DNA of 64,000 nucleotides, from positions 30,545,339 through 30,609,338 of the forward strand of contig CM049316.1 of assembly GCA_026874595.1 (NCBI GenBank), in the 5' to 3' direction. This DNA comes from Sipunculus nudus. Its lineage: Eukaryota; Annelida; Sipuncula; Golfingiida; Sipunculidae. Within the stretch, counting starts at the first letter, position 1. Each line of letters opens with the position of its first letter. The translations under genes and the position numbers were made by a program. Below, in pieces: positions 47,003 through 59,600 of the stretch. A model generated the notes under the pieces. The model was not told the origin of the DNA. It was given only the letters and a program-made list of their open reading frames with translations, and did not search any database.

Positions 47003-47270
47003 CAGCTGAAGAGGAAGTCTGAATCCCTGTCCATGTTTTTATATATACAAGCTAATTAACACACATGCAGTATATGTACACATATCCATACACAGTCATT
47101 AGAAATGAAATTAATGACAGAAGAACACATACCTACGTCTTCCTGAAGGACATACTTCAGGGGATGTGTACATGGACCCTGACGATGGGATATAGATGAT
47201 ATATTCTGCTGCTGCATTTGTTAACATTATGTTAACCAAAAATAAACTGTGATTTTCTATCTTTGTTACG
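47003..47270 (+). terminator. IMPACT: IMPACT 3' UTR with poly(A) signal
   Basis: AATAAA at 47241-47246 is the first canonical hexamer after the stop and is followed by a T/GT-rich stretch. Cleavage would fall about 15-30 bases downstream. Confidence 0.7.
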
Positions 47271-47359
47271 TTTTCCTGACTACATACACACAGTCCAAAT
47301 GTATTATCATTTCAACAGGATGTCTTTCTACTAGTATTTAAAGGGTTGACCAGGAGTGT

Positions 47360-47377
47360 GGGGGGGGGGGGGGGGGG
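47360..47377. repeat. Poly(G) tract, 18 bases
   Basis: Uninterrupted run just downstream of the IMPACT 3' UTR. Confidence 0.95.
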
Positions 47378-50263
47378 TGTCTAATGTCAAGATTCGCAGC
47401 AATTTAGGGTCCAGTCAGTTGTGCTTATGATATGTTAGTGTATCATAGATTTATAATTATTCATCATTTTGCTCCCAGATTATGAATGATTTTCTTATGC
47501 AAGTTTCATGACAAGTGTTCATTGGTCTTAATACATGTATAATATGGGAGAAGAATATCAGGTGTTATCAACTAAAACCCTGCAAACCAGCCAGATTTAT
47601 TATATCTGGATCATATGTCCGAGGAGTTAACATGAGAAAAAGGAAGGGGTTGGGTATCAGTGATACACAACCTTCCAAAAATAGAAAAATTTTAAATAAG
47701 TACCTAGGATTTAGCTTTTTAAGGCTCTAAATTAAATTTTAAAATTTAACATGGAACTTTTATGATTTTTTTCAAAGTCTATGTACATCTTTATTAAAAG
47801 AATTTTGATTTGTGAATGTTAGTGCTGCTGGATATATTGAGGTCTTAAATAAGTTGTCTAAACAATTATATTACACTGGTAAGGCTGTTAATGTGTGTCT
47901 TGTTAAGAAAAAAATCGTAAACATTGTTACATGATATGTAAAAGAGCACCTGTCTTGTTTCATTTAAGATGTATTAATAACTGTGATCTCTGCCAGTTTT
48001 AAGTTGCATGATATTATCTATGAGCCTAAAAGTGAAAACTTGTTTGAATTATGCATATGAACATGAGTTTGAGGTCTTTTTATTGTGCTTCATTGTGGAA
48101 TATTTTTGTTATTCAAGAAGATAACTGGCAGCTTACATCTCTTCTTATGTCTAGTCAGGCTATCCTGCCTAACACACACAAGACGTTTGTAAATGTTTAT
48201 TGTGCCATGTCATCACCTTAGCACATGACGCTGATTAATTTTATTAAGATGTAAAAAATAGTCTATTTAAGAAACCTGAGATAAGCCAATAATATTTGGC
48301 CTTTATATGGTTAAGCAAATGTATTTAGTATAATTTAAATTCTTTGCATGGTACTTATATCATGACCATGTAAAGATATAGGGCTCCTGGTATAACTTTG
48401 AATTTGGACTTATATAGAGAAATACAGAATTGTTAATCAACTCATTGATCAAATTAATAGTTGTGAGTTGGGAATATAAACCAGTCTCAGCATCACTGGC
48501 CCCAGTATGTAACACTTTTCCCATGAAGTTGGTTTAGTTATTGACATTATGTAGTTGTATGAATCATGCAATGATGATAAAAAGGAATACAATGCCATGA
48601 TACAGAATATATGTTTATAGTCCATTTCATCTGTTCATATCCACCTGTTTTTTGCTATGAAAATTTGTAGTAGTTACATTTCACAGGAAACAATAATAGT
48701 AGAGAGTAGAAGATTAAAGGACCTAATTTTCATCAAAGTAAATAAATACCTACCTTACACCTTATTTAAGGAACAGAATTATTTGAAAATATGAGAAATC
48801 AGTCTACATTTTACAACATATCAGACCCACTTATGGCTGTCAGGGTCATTGGTCACATGCAAAAACAGTCTCAACTTACAGCTGCTGATTGAATGATCTA
48901 ATGTTAACACTCTAAAAATATAACCAGCAAAAACAAAGATGGCTACTTATGGAGGGAAGCATCATATCTGGCAGATCATGGTGAAGAGACTTAAGATGTT
49001 GTGAAACATAAATAGGGGATTTATGGTAAAATTCTTAAATGCCATATAAGGTTGACACTTCAATATGTTGTTTTTTTTTAATTATTGAAAAATATAAATT
49101 TTTAAGTAAATCATCTACAAAAAAAAAAAACCAGATTGACAGCAGGTGGTGAAACAGACTTTAGTTTAGTGCCTGTTTCCATCAGGATAAATATGGTTAT
49201 ACAAGGTACTACTGGCTTAATCACATATCACTTAAATCTTAGATGTAAGTGATACAGGTACCCCTTAGTGATACAGGTACCTCTTGATATTTTCCTTTCT
49301 CACATCTATGCATACATCCTATTACCCTGTAAAGTCCAGTAAAAAGTCACATTTCTTTGTTACATAGCAGATTACTTATGTGGGATTTTGTGTGTGCGTT
49401 TGCTTGAGATCTAAAGATATGAAATCATGGGGCTCATTTGGAGGTCATATGTCAACCAGTACATGAGGGTACTATTTCTATGTTTGTACATATGTATGTC
49501 ACTTACACACAGATCAGATATGTAAGAAACTTTAGTAAAATTTCCCTAAAGGAGAAATTCTGAGGATTTTCTTGACCCTAAAAGACTAAAGATTAACATG
49601 ATTTTGTTAAAAAAATATAAATAAATATGTTAAATAAGATGATAAATAAAGTATAGGTCAGGTGGTAAGTTTTGTTAGAGATACTGGAAGTCAATTACGA
49701 GTTTTACTTCCACCTAGTGGCTGCTTAGAACATGTTTTTAACAGATTTTTGCCTGCAGAAGAACTCTTTTTTAATGGGGGTTTTAAGCAAAACAGCGGGA
49801 ATATGATATTGTATAAATGAAAAGCATTAGATACTTTGAAATAAAATGTAATTACACACAAACTCGTTTTCTTTTATTCTTCTTTAAGTTGATTACCAGT
49901 AGATTCATTGGGATGCATGTGATTATATTTTTGAGTAACTGAAAACATAGAATGTAATGCATAGTAAAGCAATTCATATTCGGTGTATCTAGTTTCTGTA
50001 TTTAGGCTCTGTCCTGTATTATGTTTAATACCACATTGAATGTCCCCAACACAAGGATGATCTTGGGGGAGCCCATTTTGTCAGCCTTGGCTGGAAGCCA
50101 GTCTGTTGGCTAGAGTATGGCTTCATATATTTGTACTTCATAATTTTTGTTTTTTTCTGTGACAGCTACAGGTAAACCCATACAAGTACAGATGTTTTTC
50201 CCCAACGTGATCATTATTTTTTAAATGAAAATTCACAAATAAACTGAAGATTAAAGTATTTTG

Positions 50264-50281
50264 CCCCCCCCCCCCCCCCCC
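50264..50281. repeat. Poly(C) tract, 18 bases
   Basis: Uninterrupted run. A minus-strand frame at 50138-50350 reads it as poly-Gly and is an artefact. Confidence 0.95.
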
Positions 50282-51489
50282 TTCCAAGCCATACACAATT
50301 TTATAGAAATAGGGTTTCAGTATGACATCGGGTAATTTACTAATATTCACTTTATTTTATTCCATGTCCCTAGAATAAATATGAAAACTATTTGAACACA
50401 TAGTACCCATAAAACAATAACTTGCAAGAAAAATTAGATAGGCTTATAATATGGGCTTACAAACTTACAATCTGCATTATAACAGTATTAACTGCAAAGT
50501 ACTCTCAATTAAGAACTTCATATAAACTATATTTCACATAAGTGTGAATTTTGAGGTCCTTTTTAACCTGTTGATAAAAATATGAGAGGTGTAAGTAATA
50601 GCGAACTTTCAAACCCTTAATTATAATAAATATAAGACAGTCTTCAGTTATGAAAATAAAAGGAGAAAATAAGGACTTAAGATTAAATTAATGTAGTCCT
50701 GTTTATTTTTTTTCATTGTGCAGTTATATATTTAACAAAGATTGAACTGGAACTTAAGTCCAGTTATTTATTTGTTCTTCCCCCTGTGTATGGTTAAACA
50801 CAGCTAATAATCATAATAATAATAATATAAATAATAATAATAAAATAACTCAGTGAATTTATTATATGGATGTTTTAGAAGGCACACTCAGAAAGGGGTG
50901 TTTATGATGTGATATTGAATACTGGCAGTTTTATCTGGCTGACATAAGGTCCATTGCCCTGTTTATCCATATAAAGTCGTGTTATAATGGCTAGTTCAGA
51001 ATGAAATTCAGGTGGCCATTCCTACCTCCTACTTGGAATAAGTGAGAATTTACATTAAAATTTAGGCTTCCTCTTCCCTTTTCAACAGGTAACAAAACTA
51101 CTGAATACACTGTGAATTAGAAAACTGGGATTTATGATTATATATAAAAAATTAAATTCAACCCCCAGCCCCTGCAGGAGCACATAAAAACAAAAAAAGT
51201 TATTGTATCTTAATATTGATGAAGAGTTTGAGAGAAAAAGGTGTACACATACTATAAACATACATGGATGAAACCGGAATTGTCAGGTTAATTATTAATT
51301 ACAATTTATTTTTAATTGTATACAACGTAAGGCCCTGGTAATGATTTTCATAACTATTATTGTATTGATATATTAAAAAAGATGCAATATCAAAAGTCTA
51401 GCAGTTTAAAAATCGTAAAAAGTGACATAAAACAGTGTTCATTTTTGTTACAAATATCCCTGTTGTTGCCGGAAGAAAAAAAAAACAAA

Positions 51490-51648
51490 CAACAATAGCA
51501 GTGCACCACGTGGGTTTGTTTACAAACAATGAGGACTTGCCACGGGCCACATGGCTGCGCAGTCGGATGCACAGGGGTCACCGGGGTCACGGCGCAGCCT
51601 GTCAACAAGCTGCCGCGAGGTCGGCGTGGGGAAACTAGTGTGTGAACC
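51490..51648 (+). promoter_or_regulatory. Putative promoter/5' UTR of the FOG-like gene
   Basis: There is a sharp rise in GC and CpG content relative to the AT-rich surroundings, immediately before the ATG at 51649. It contains GGGTCA-CCG-GGGTCA at 51575-51589, a direct repeat with 3-base spacing. No TATA box is evident, in line with a CpG-rich start. Confidence 0.5.
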
Positions 51649-51688
51649 ATGTCGCGCCGAAAGCAAGCAAACCCAAAATCTATACGCA
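51649..51688 (+). CDS. First coding exon of a FOG/SALL/BCL11-type zinc-finger regulator
   Basis: The ATG opens MSRRKQANPKSIR and the exon stops at GCA|GTGAGT after 40 coding bases (phase 1). MSRRKQxxP at the extreme N-terminus is the short motif through which FOG (ZFPM), SALL and BCL11 proteins bind the RBBP4/7 subunits of NuRD to repress transcription in the nucleus. The NPxxIxR continuation resembles FOG/ZFPM (MSRRKQSNPRQIKR) more than SALL (AKPQH) or BCL11 (GKPQHL), but 13 residues cannot settle the paralogue. The zinc fingers would lie downstream of the window. The GC-rich surroundings and strong consensus donor support a real first exon. No second exon was found by 64000. Confidence 0.7.
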
Positions 51689-53700
51689 GTGAGTATACTT
51701 TCTCTTGTACTCTAGACGTTGTGCAACAAGTTGTACAAGCTTTCAGTGTAGCTAGAACTACATGTTTTTGTATTGTTTATGTTCACGCTAAGTTTGTCTG
51801 ATCAGCCGCGGACGATCTCCCGACCACTGTGTCCCAGCCGGGTCAAACCCATTGCTTTTTGAGGGGCGCTGTAGTTGGCACAGTGTTGTGTTCATAAATT
51901 CTCTGTTCCTAATGTCATGGTTCTAATTGCGCGCTGATCGGTGTGCTGATTGAATAATTGAATTACAAGATAGGCTAAGCTTATTTATGGATCATTCGTC
52001 CGTTACTGTGAATCAAATGCAAGAGTTTTGGCATTGTCACCCATGTGAAAAATAAGATCGCCCGATAGCGCGTGTTGTGAAGGCAAATGTCATCCTTCAG
52101 AAATTTATCAAATGAAACGAAATGGGCATCTGTGTAAACATAGGAGGGTATCCGTTGGGTTCAGTATTAAAAGAAAGTAAAAGTGGGATAAATTCGTAGG
52201 GGAAATTAAATTTGAACTCCACGAGATGCTTATCAGAACTTGTTAGATAAACATCAGTTGTACGTTGGCGTGAGGTCGTACGAAGTCTCATTACTAGGAT
52301 GTGTAACTCGGTTTGACGTTTTTGTTGCTGGCGTACACAGTTTGTGTACAAGCTGTGCTTCCCCGGTCCACCACTGCTACCAACAGTAACTCGATACAGC
52401 AAGAGAAATCTTACCTATCAACATGCAGCCAAGTCTTATCGCAATAAAACCTGCTCCCAAATGCACGTGGCTGCGATAGCATCGGGCAGGACTGGCGGTT
52501 CTTCATGGAAGTGGAGATAGCTAGATACAGAACTGGCAAGCAATGATAGATTGTGTTTGAAATAATCCGGCAGGAAAGATTGTTAGGGCGATAATGGCGA
52601 TAAAATAGCCCGATAAGCAACATGGCTTATCAGGCCCTCGCGTCCTGTGTAATTACAATGTGAAACTGGGGCCTGCGGGCTTGCAGATAACAATGCATGG
52701 CTGCAAGCAAGGATCGATCTCTGTTAGTGGCGCCTGGTCCATCCCTGTGTATGCGCAGATAACGGTCGGTTAAATCATGCAACATGATACATGCCTTCTC
52801 ATGGTCACGGGCGGTCAAAATAACATGCTGAGGTCAATAGTGATGCTCCCAGACGAACGCGTCCCCCATCCCTGGGCGGGGTCAATCCTCCCCCACATCT
52901 CTTATTCCTTTGTGCTTGGATGTCTGATAGGATTAACATGTGGTTGCTTGTAGTCTGTATTAAGAACATTTTTTATTACAAATATTGTTTGTTATCAGGT
53001 TACTATATAAATAAATAAAAATATATAAATATATATATATATATAACAGTAGATATATACTATTTTACATATATATTATATTACATTATTTATATTTATA
53101 TATATAATTAATATTTTCTAATATATGTTATAAATATATGTGTTAATAAATAAATAAAAAAAATATATATATATTCTGATTTTGTAAAGCTTGCTGTTTT
53201 CAAGGAATGCTGTAAGACTGGTTATAAGTCTAACATGCATTTAATAAGAATAACCTTCTTGTGAAAAACTTCTATCATGTCCAGGGTTCCTTCCTTGTGC
53301 AGGGGAATCTAATTTTCACTATGTATTAGACTTTTTTTCCTTTTTTCCATGAAAAGGAAAACTCAGGGAGGGAATGATAAGTTTTCAAATTTCAAACAGA
53401 AAAGGAAGGTTTTCAAATCCGTGACAAGTACATTTAAAAGCAGAACAACACTTAAAAACACTTCAGTGTTTAGGATTTAGGAAGAGGAGGGGTCTAACTC
53501 AGGAGGACTACTGACAACACCTAAACAAAAATATTCCCCAGGTCTGGAAAAGGGGAGGGCGGATGGTGGTCAAGGTCTAAAAAAATGGTGTGAAACCCTT
53601 AAAAAGGTTAAGGTAGCTGAAAAGGGGGGGGGGGGGGGGAGGGGGGTCTGGACCCCTACCCTGAATCCACTTCTGCACAGTATCAATTTAGTAATCAGCT
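51689..53700 (+). other. Presumed intron 1 of the FOG-like gene, 5' part
   Basis: GC stays raised to about 52900 and then drops abruptly into TA-rich repeats (about 52995-53175). Minus-strand frames at 52097-52402, 52411-52623 and 52630-52818 follow one another but lack family features and are probably a by-product of the GC content. G16 lies at 53624-53639. Confidence 0.5.
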
Positions 53701-55640
53701 CATTCCTCTGACTAGGATGTCTGTTCTAGGACATTGCTCTATACGGACCGTCTTATTCTAGAATCTGTTCCACTTACCAATTTATTCAAGGGCATTCTTT
53801 TCCATATCCTGAATTTTCTATGAAACTCTTTCTACTTGCTTAAATCTTTTTGGAAATTCCTTCCCATTGGATGGCATGTTCCATGTTTAAGGATATAGGT
53901 CATATACTACATAATATTCCCTTCCTCTCAATGACATATTTCAGGCCATTCCTTTCAACTTGGTTAGTTATTTTCAGACACTGAATGATGACATTCCTTT
54001 CAACATGGTGACATACCACAGGTAAATCCTGAATGTGAATGACATGCTAGTATTCTAGAATGTTCTTTGCCAGACAATGTATTAATTTCTGCAGAATGGC
54101 TTGTTTTAAGACAAATGACTTGATAGAGTAAAATCTTTTCTAGGAAAATCCTCTCCTATGTAAGACATTCCAAGATATTCCTCTCCACATGCCTCATTGT
54201 ACTAGGAAAATCCTCTCCCATGTAAGAAATTCCAGGATATTCCTCTCTACATAGTGTCTTATTCTATTAGGAAAATCCTCTTGTGTAAGACATTCCAGGA
54301 CATTCCTCTCCACATGCATGATGTCTGACATTCCACACCTCTGGATGACTTACCCCATGACATTCCACACCTCTGGATGACTTACCCCATGACATTCCAC
54401 ACCTCTGGATGGCTTACCCCATGACATTCCACACTTCTGGATGACTTACCCCATGACATTCCACACTTCTGGATGACTTACCCCATGACATTCCACACCT
54501 CTGGATGACTTACCCCATGACATTCCACACCTCTGGATGACTTACCCCATGACATTCCACACCCTTGGATAACTTACCCCATGACATTCCACACTTCTGG
54601 ATGACTTACCCCATGACATTCCACACCTCTGGATGACTTACCTCATGACATTCCACACTTCTGGATGACTTACCCCATGACATTCCACACTTCTGGATGA
54701 CTTACCCCATGACATTCCACACTTCTGGATGACTTACCCCATGACATTCCACACTTCTGGATGACTTACCCCATGACATTCCACACTTCTGGATGACTTA
54801 CCCCATGACATTCCACACCTCTGGATGACTTACCCCATGACATTCCACACCTCTGGATGACTTACCCCATGACATTCCACACCTCTGGATGACTTACCCC
54901 ATGACATTCCACACCTCTGGATGACTTACCCCATGACATTCCACACCTCTGGATGACTTACCCCATGACATTCCACACCTCTGGATGACTTACCCCATGA
55001 CATTCCACACCTCTGGATGACTTACCCCATGACATTCCACACCTCTGGATGACTTACCCCATGACATTCCACACCTCTGGATGACTTACACCATGACATT
55101 CCACACCTTTAGATGCCTTACACCATGACATTCCACACCTTTAGATGCCTTATTCAAGAACATTCATCTCTACTGAATGACAATCTAACCATCCTTCTCC
55201 TCTGGGGTGCATATTTCAGGCCATTCTTCTCTACCTAATAACATTTTTTTTCCAACTGGATGATTTGATATACATGAATATTCCTCTCCCCTTGATGGTG
55301 CATTCCAGGACATCACCTTCCACAAGATGACACATGCCAGACCAATCCTGTTCATATATAGATTCACTCCAGGGATATTTCCCTCATGTTTATGACTGAT
55401 AGCTATGAGTATTCCCTTTTGATGAGGAATCTGAACAAAAATACTCTTTACAAGGTGATTTATACCTGGTAATTTTTCTTCCTTGAATTCTTTATTCCAG
55501 AAAACTCTATGTTTTGACATATTTTATGAAAGTATTCTCCACATCATGATAAAATCTAGGAAATTCTTCTCCATAAAATTTTTTTATTCCAGGACATAAT
55601 TTAGGAAATTCTCCATAAGACTTTCTTATTCCAGGTCACC
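53700..55640. repeat. Decayed tandem-repeat field surrounding a 32-bp minisatellite
   Basis: Words such as GACATTCCTCTCCACATG, TATTCCAGGACATT and TAGGAAAATCCTCTCC recur irregularly on both sides of the homogeneous core. They look like older, diverged relatives of the core unit (GACATTCC...GATGACTTA). Confidence 0.7.
54327..55151. repeat. 32-bp minisatellite, about 26 copies
   Basis: The unit is GACATTCCACACCTCTGG plus ATGACTTACCCCAT, with period 32 checked on successive CATTCCACAC starts. Two main variants (CACCTCTGG and CACTTCTGG) occur in runs rather than at random. The last two units carry TACACC and TTTAGATGCC changes. Confidence 0.95.
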
Positions 55641-56267
55641 ACTCTGTAGTATTTAGTCCATTAAGCCATTCTTGTCATTTATTGTGGTAATTCTGGTATC
55701 GTGTTAAGATCTCAAGTGTAGATTGTCAAAGACAGGTGGCACTCTATATATCACCTGGCCCCCTTGAGCCAGATCAAGTTGTGCATCCTGGTTTGTCAAT
55801 CAGCCATTTCAGATTAAATAGCTGCTGTCTATTGGTTTACATCACAATTAAACAAATCTAATTGAAAAAAAAAATTCAAGATTTAACTCAAGCATGCATG
55901 TGATGCATATTGCTACGAGTGAGAGTGGCTGCAGCTGAGACAGAACTAGGGTTGACACTTTTAAGTTTTCTTTACCGAGACAAGCCATCCTCCTGTTGAA
56001 CTCCAGGATACACTAGAAATAAAATACTGTCAGTCATAAAAGATGTAGGGCAGATTGATATCAGGACTGTTAATTATCATTGAAAACAGTTTATTTAAAC
56101 CAGAAGCTAAATATAGCCAGTGATTTATTGGAAAAAGGTTTAACTGCTTTCTTTATTTAGGCTAACCCATTATTAATAGCAGGACAATGAATAATTATAT
56201 TATCAGCATTAGAGATTCCCAGTACTAATAATTGAGTTTTATTGACCATGATTATTAAAGTAGAGGT
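55641..56267. other. Unannotated stretch of the presumed FOG-like intron
   Basis: AT-rich. I see nothing that I can support as a feature. Confidence 0.5.
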
Positions 56268-56630
56268 GTTAATGTTGTAACAGTAGAATTAGCAATAGCA
56301 GTATAGTAGTAGTTATACTAGTAGGAGTAGTATTAGTAGTAGCAGCAGTAGAAGTAATAGTAGTAGTAGATGTTGAAGTAGAAGTAGTAATAGTAGTAGT
56401 AGTAAATGTTGTTATAAAATTAGTAGTAGCTGTATAAGTTGTAGTAGTAGTAGCAGTAGTGGTAGTAATAGTAGTAGTAGTAGTAGTAGTAGTAGTAGAA
56501 GTAGTAGTAGTAATAGTAGTAGTAGTAAACCTTGAAATAATAGTAGTTGTAGTAGTAGTAGAAGTAGAAGTAGTAATAGTAGTACCAGCACTAGTAGTAA
56601 TATTGGTAGCAGAAGTAGTATTTCTCAAAC
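56268..56630. repeat. Imperfect (AGT)n trinucleotide tract, ~360 bp
   Basis: AGT/GTA triplets are interrupted by AGC, AAT and TGT changes. Open frames exist on both strands (poly-Thr on minus, poly-Val on plus) purely because no stop codon arises in the repeat phase. Confidence 0.93.
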
Positions 56631-59600
56631 AGATTCAATGTAGAAAAAAAATAAACAAAAAACAGGAATCAAAACTTTTCATGTGCTGTATGAACAGGAG
56701 CTCATTTATCAGAATTGGATAGGTTTATAAGCCTTTATTTGATTCATCAGATTCTTGTTTTCGTTCTGTCCTTGCAAGACGATTAATCTAAAAACAGTTG
56801 CCAATATTTTCCAACATTTGTGAAAAGGAAGCCTATATAAGGCATTTGGTTGGTTCAGTTGCTTTGTTCAAAATTCATTAAATGGCAAGCAGGTGGTTTT
56901 AATTGGTTTGCCTCTTTCATAGTTCTTGAAGTTACAACAGGTGTATTCACCTTATGCGCAGTTAGATTTGCATTTACTTGCAAAATGCAAAGGGTCAGGC
57001 AGCCCTGACAAGTCAGTTGCCATAAGACTGATAACAATTTTACAGTATGTAAATTTATATTTGCTTCAGATGCATGATGAACTAAATTGTTTGAATCAAT
57101 AAAATTACACCATCTGATCTTGAAATATCTAGCCAGTAGTTTATGTGCTGGGCCTATGAAATCTATTGCCTATAGGTGATAACAGGTCCTGTTAGTTAGG
57201 CTGTTTCTACCACTTGCACCTCATATACAGTATGCAAACACAGACTAGGTCAAGAGGTTGGACACTTTAAACAAAACATAAACAATATGAAGGCAGAGCG
57301 ATGGTGACACACTAGCGTCAGATGGTAATCACTTTGAGATGAGGGTTTTTAGGAGCAGACTTGTCCACACACAGTCAGAATAAGGCAAATTGATGTTGTT
57401 GTCTCTTCCACCAAGTTGCCTTTTTGGAGATTATATTTTATTTTGTTATTATTAAAATATAATATGTACCGGTAGGTCGTGCTTGCCAGTTTTTCAGGTT
57501 ATCTCTACCCCTGCATACTTTTTTCACAAACATAGATTTTGAGTCAAGAGGGTGAATGTTTTATTTCCCAATATAAAACAATATGATATCTGATGCTCCG
57601 CACTTGACTCAGGTAATAGGCCATTGAGGATGATAGTTATTTTTAGGAACAGATATGTCCACAGTTTCAAACAAGAGTTTTTCAAATCAGTGTCATAATC
57701 TGTACCACCGAAGGAGATTTTTAAAACATTTTTTAATATCATTGATATATTAATATAGTGTATGAATCTGGTACTTGGGTAGATATTAGAAGGAAACCAG
57801 CTTGACAGTGGTGGCACTTAACCTTTGTCGTGCAACTCCCCTGGAGCCTGCCTTGCCTTTGAAATGCCTGTTTTTGGTCATGTATTGTAAGGAAAAATTC
57901 TACAGTGTGTCCAAAGTGGATCCTTTCCCATATTTCCCTTAAATAGTGAGGAATTTGACATTATTTTGCAAAGGGTTTGTTGCAGCATCACAACTGAAGA
58001 TACAGGATCAAGGAAAACTTGTACAGACTATATTATGAAATTGGCCCGTACAATAAATTTAAACTATTGTTAGCCGGACACCATACAGGCATGGTGAGGT
58101 GTAAAATGTTTTATCATTGTGAATTCTAAAAAAATCAGTCCAATCAAAACTGATTGATAAAATACATTTGATACTGTCAATTGGCATTTTAAAAAAATAC
58201 TTTTTATACGATCATAGCATCAGGACATGCAAGCTTTCACTCTCTATATACAAAATGATTGGAAATGTCTATTGCCCAACTGTTTGTTGCTGAAATGTGT
58301 GTAGCCAACATGTGTATAGAGGAATGGTGCATGCATTTAACCAAAGACACATGTAACCTATGTACCCTATCCTTGCAGAGTTTACTGACCTTATACAACA
58401 AGTCACCTTTGCTAATTGCACTTGGGCAAGCATTTAACCCATTTGGTGCACCTGCTCATCCAGCCGTGTAATTAATAACAGGGTCAAGTGTTATCAGCAT
58501 TTAGCAGACCCTTTTAACCCAAGGCTGTGGTGGGATTTGTGGCATCCCAGTGAAGCAAGTGTAATGGAGATAATATGGTCATTTGATTTAAAAAAGGACA
58601 TGCAGGCGCTTTGCAAGTGCAAAAGGGCTTTAAACTTTTAATGAGCTGCAGGTCTATCATTGAAGAGGGAGTTGAGGTCATTGATTTTACCATATTGTTC
58701 CTAATCAATGGAAAGTTTACCAGGAACTGGTGTCAGTTTTTTTGTCACATTACCAGATACAATAAGTAAACTTTTTTGAAGAACTTTTCAAAATGGATAG
58801 ATATTATATTTATATCATATAAAAGACTATCTACATATTCATTGCCAGCTGTTTATAAAATAAAAGAACATCCACCATAAGTTGATATGAGTCATATCAT
58901 AAGCTACATTCCAAGTTAATTATATTCATGTATTTTAATGTATTAAACAACTGCATTTTACTTAAAGGGACCTATTCACATACCAGGTATATGTTAATTA
59001 TAGTGTTTTCCCCCTAAAATATTATGGTATCTATCATTAGTTTGTTCTAAAACTGTTTGCAAATGGTACTGATCATTGTGGAATTTTATCACAAACAGCC
59101 AGTTTTATGTGAAAATAGTTGTAGAAGGTCTGATTTCTCAATAATTGCATAGTTGCTGTTGCTCTGTTGGTTCATCTGACATCTCGTCTTGTCCTCGGTA
59201 TCTGGTGTTCTGGAGCTAACCTGGTAATCTGTCTTGGATACCTTTGCACATAGCCTTGAGTGGCATCTGCAAATATACATTCAAAGAAACTCATATATTA
59301 TTTTCTGCTTCCATTGTATGTGCCGGGATGGTTTTACTGGTAAATTTTTGTTTAAAAGCCAAAATGAAATAACAGCATAAGATGCACATTTTATTGCAAA
59401 TAATTATGTACCTTTGAAGTCAAATACTGTCCTTATGTAAAAGACTTGAGCTAAAAATGCTTCCAAAATGTGGTGAAAATTATTTGCAAGCCAAACATGC
59501 TAGTATTTCACCTCAGATATGTTACAGTTTTCTATTAGTCCCTTTGACTTCAATACACCTGGGAATTACAGTCCATGTGGGTTTGCTACATTTATATAAA

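Larger units (their letters stand above)
47271..51489. other. Intergenic spacer between IMPACT and the FOG-like gene
   Basis: AT-rich. G18 lies at 47360-47377, C18 at 50264-50281, and an (AAT)n patch at about 50805-50845. I see no exon, RNA gene or definable transposon end. Confidence 0.55.

Noticed and set aside
52097-52818. Three consecutive minus-strand frames in the GC-rich zone after the FOG-like exon
   Set aside because: No recognisable domains or convincing splice joins. Fewer stops are expected in GC-richer DNA.
53040-55151. CRISPR-like array of regularly spaced repeats
   Set aside because: The 32-bp units are contiguous with no unique spacers, in a eukaryotic intron. It is a minisatellite.
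56269-56722. Poly-Thr (minus) and poly-Val (plus) open frames
   Set aside because: These are microsatellite artefacts of the (AGT)n tract.
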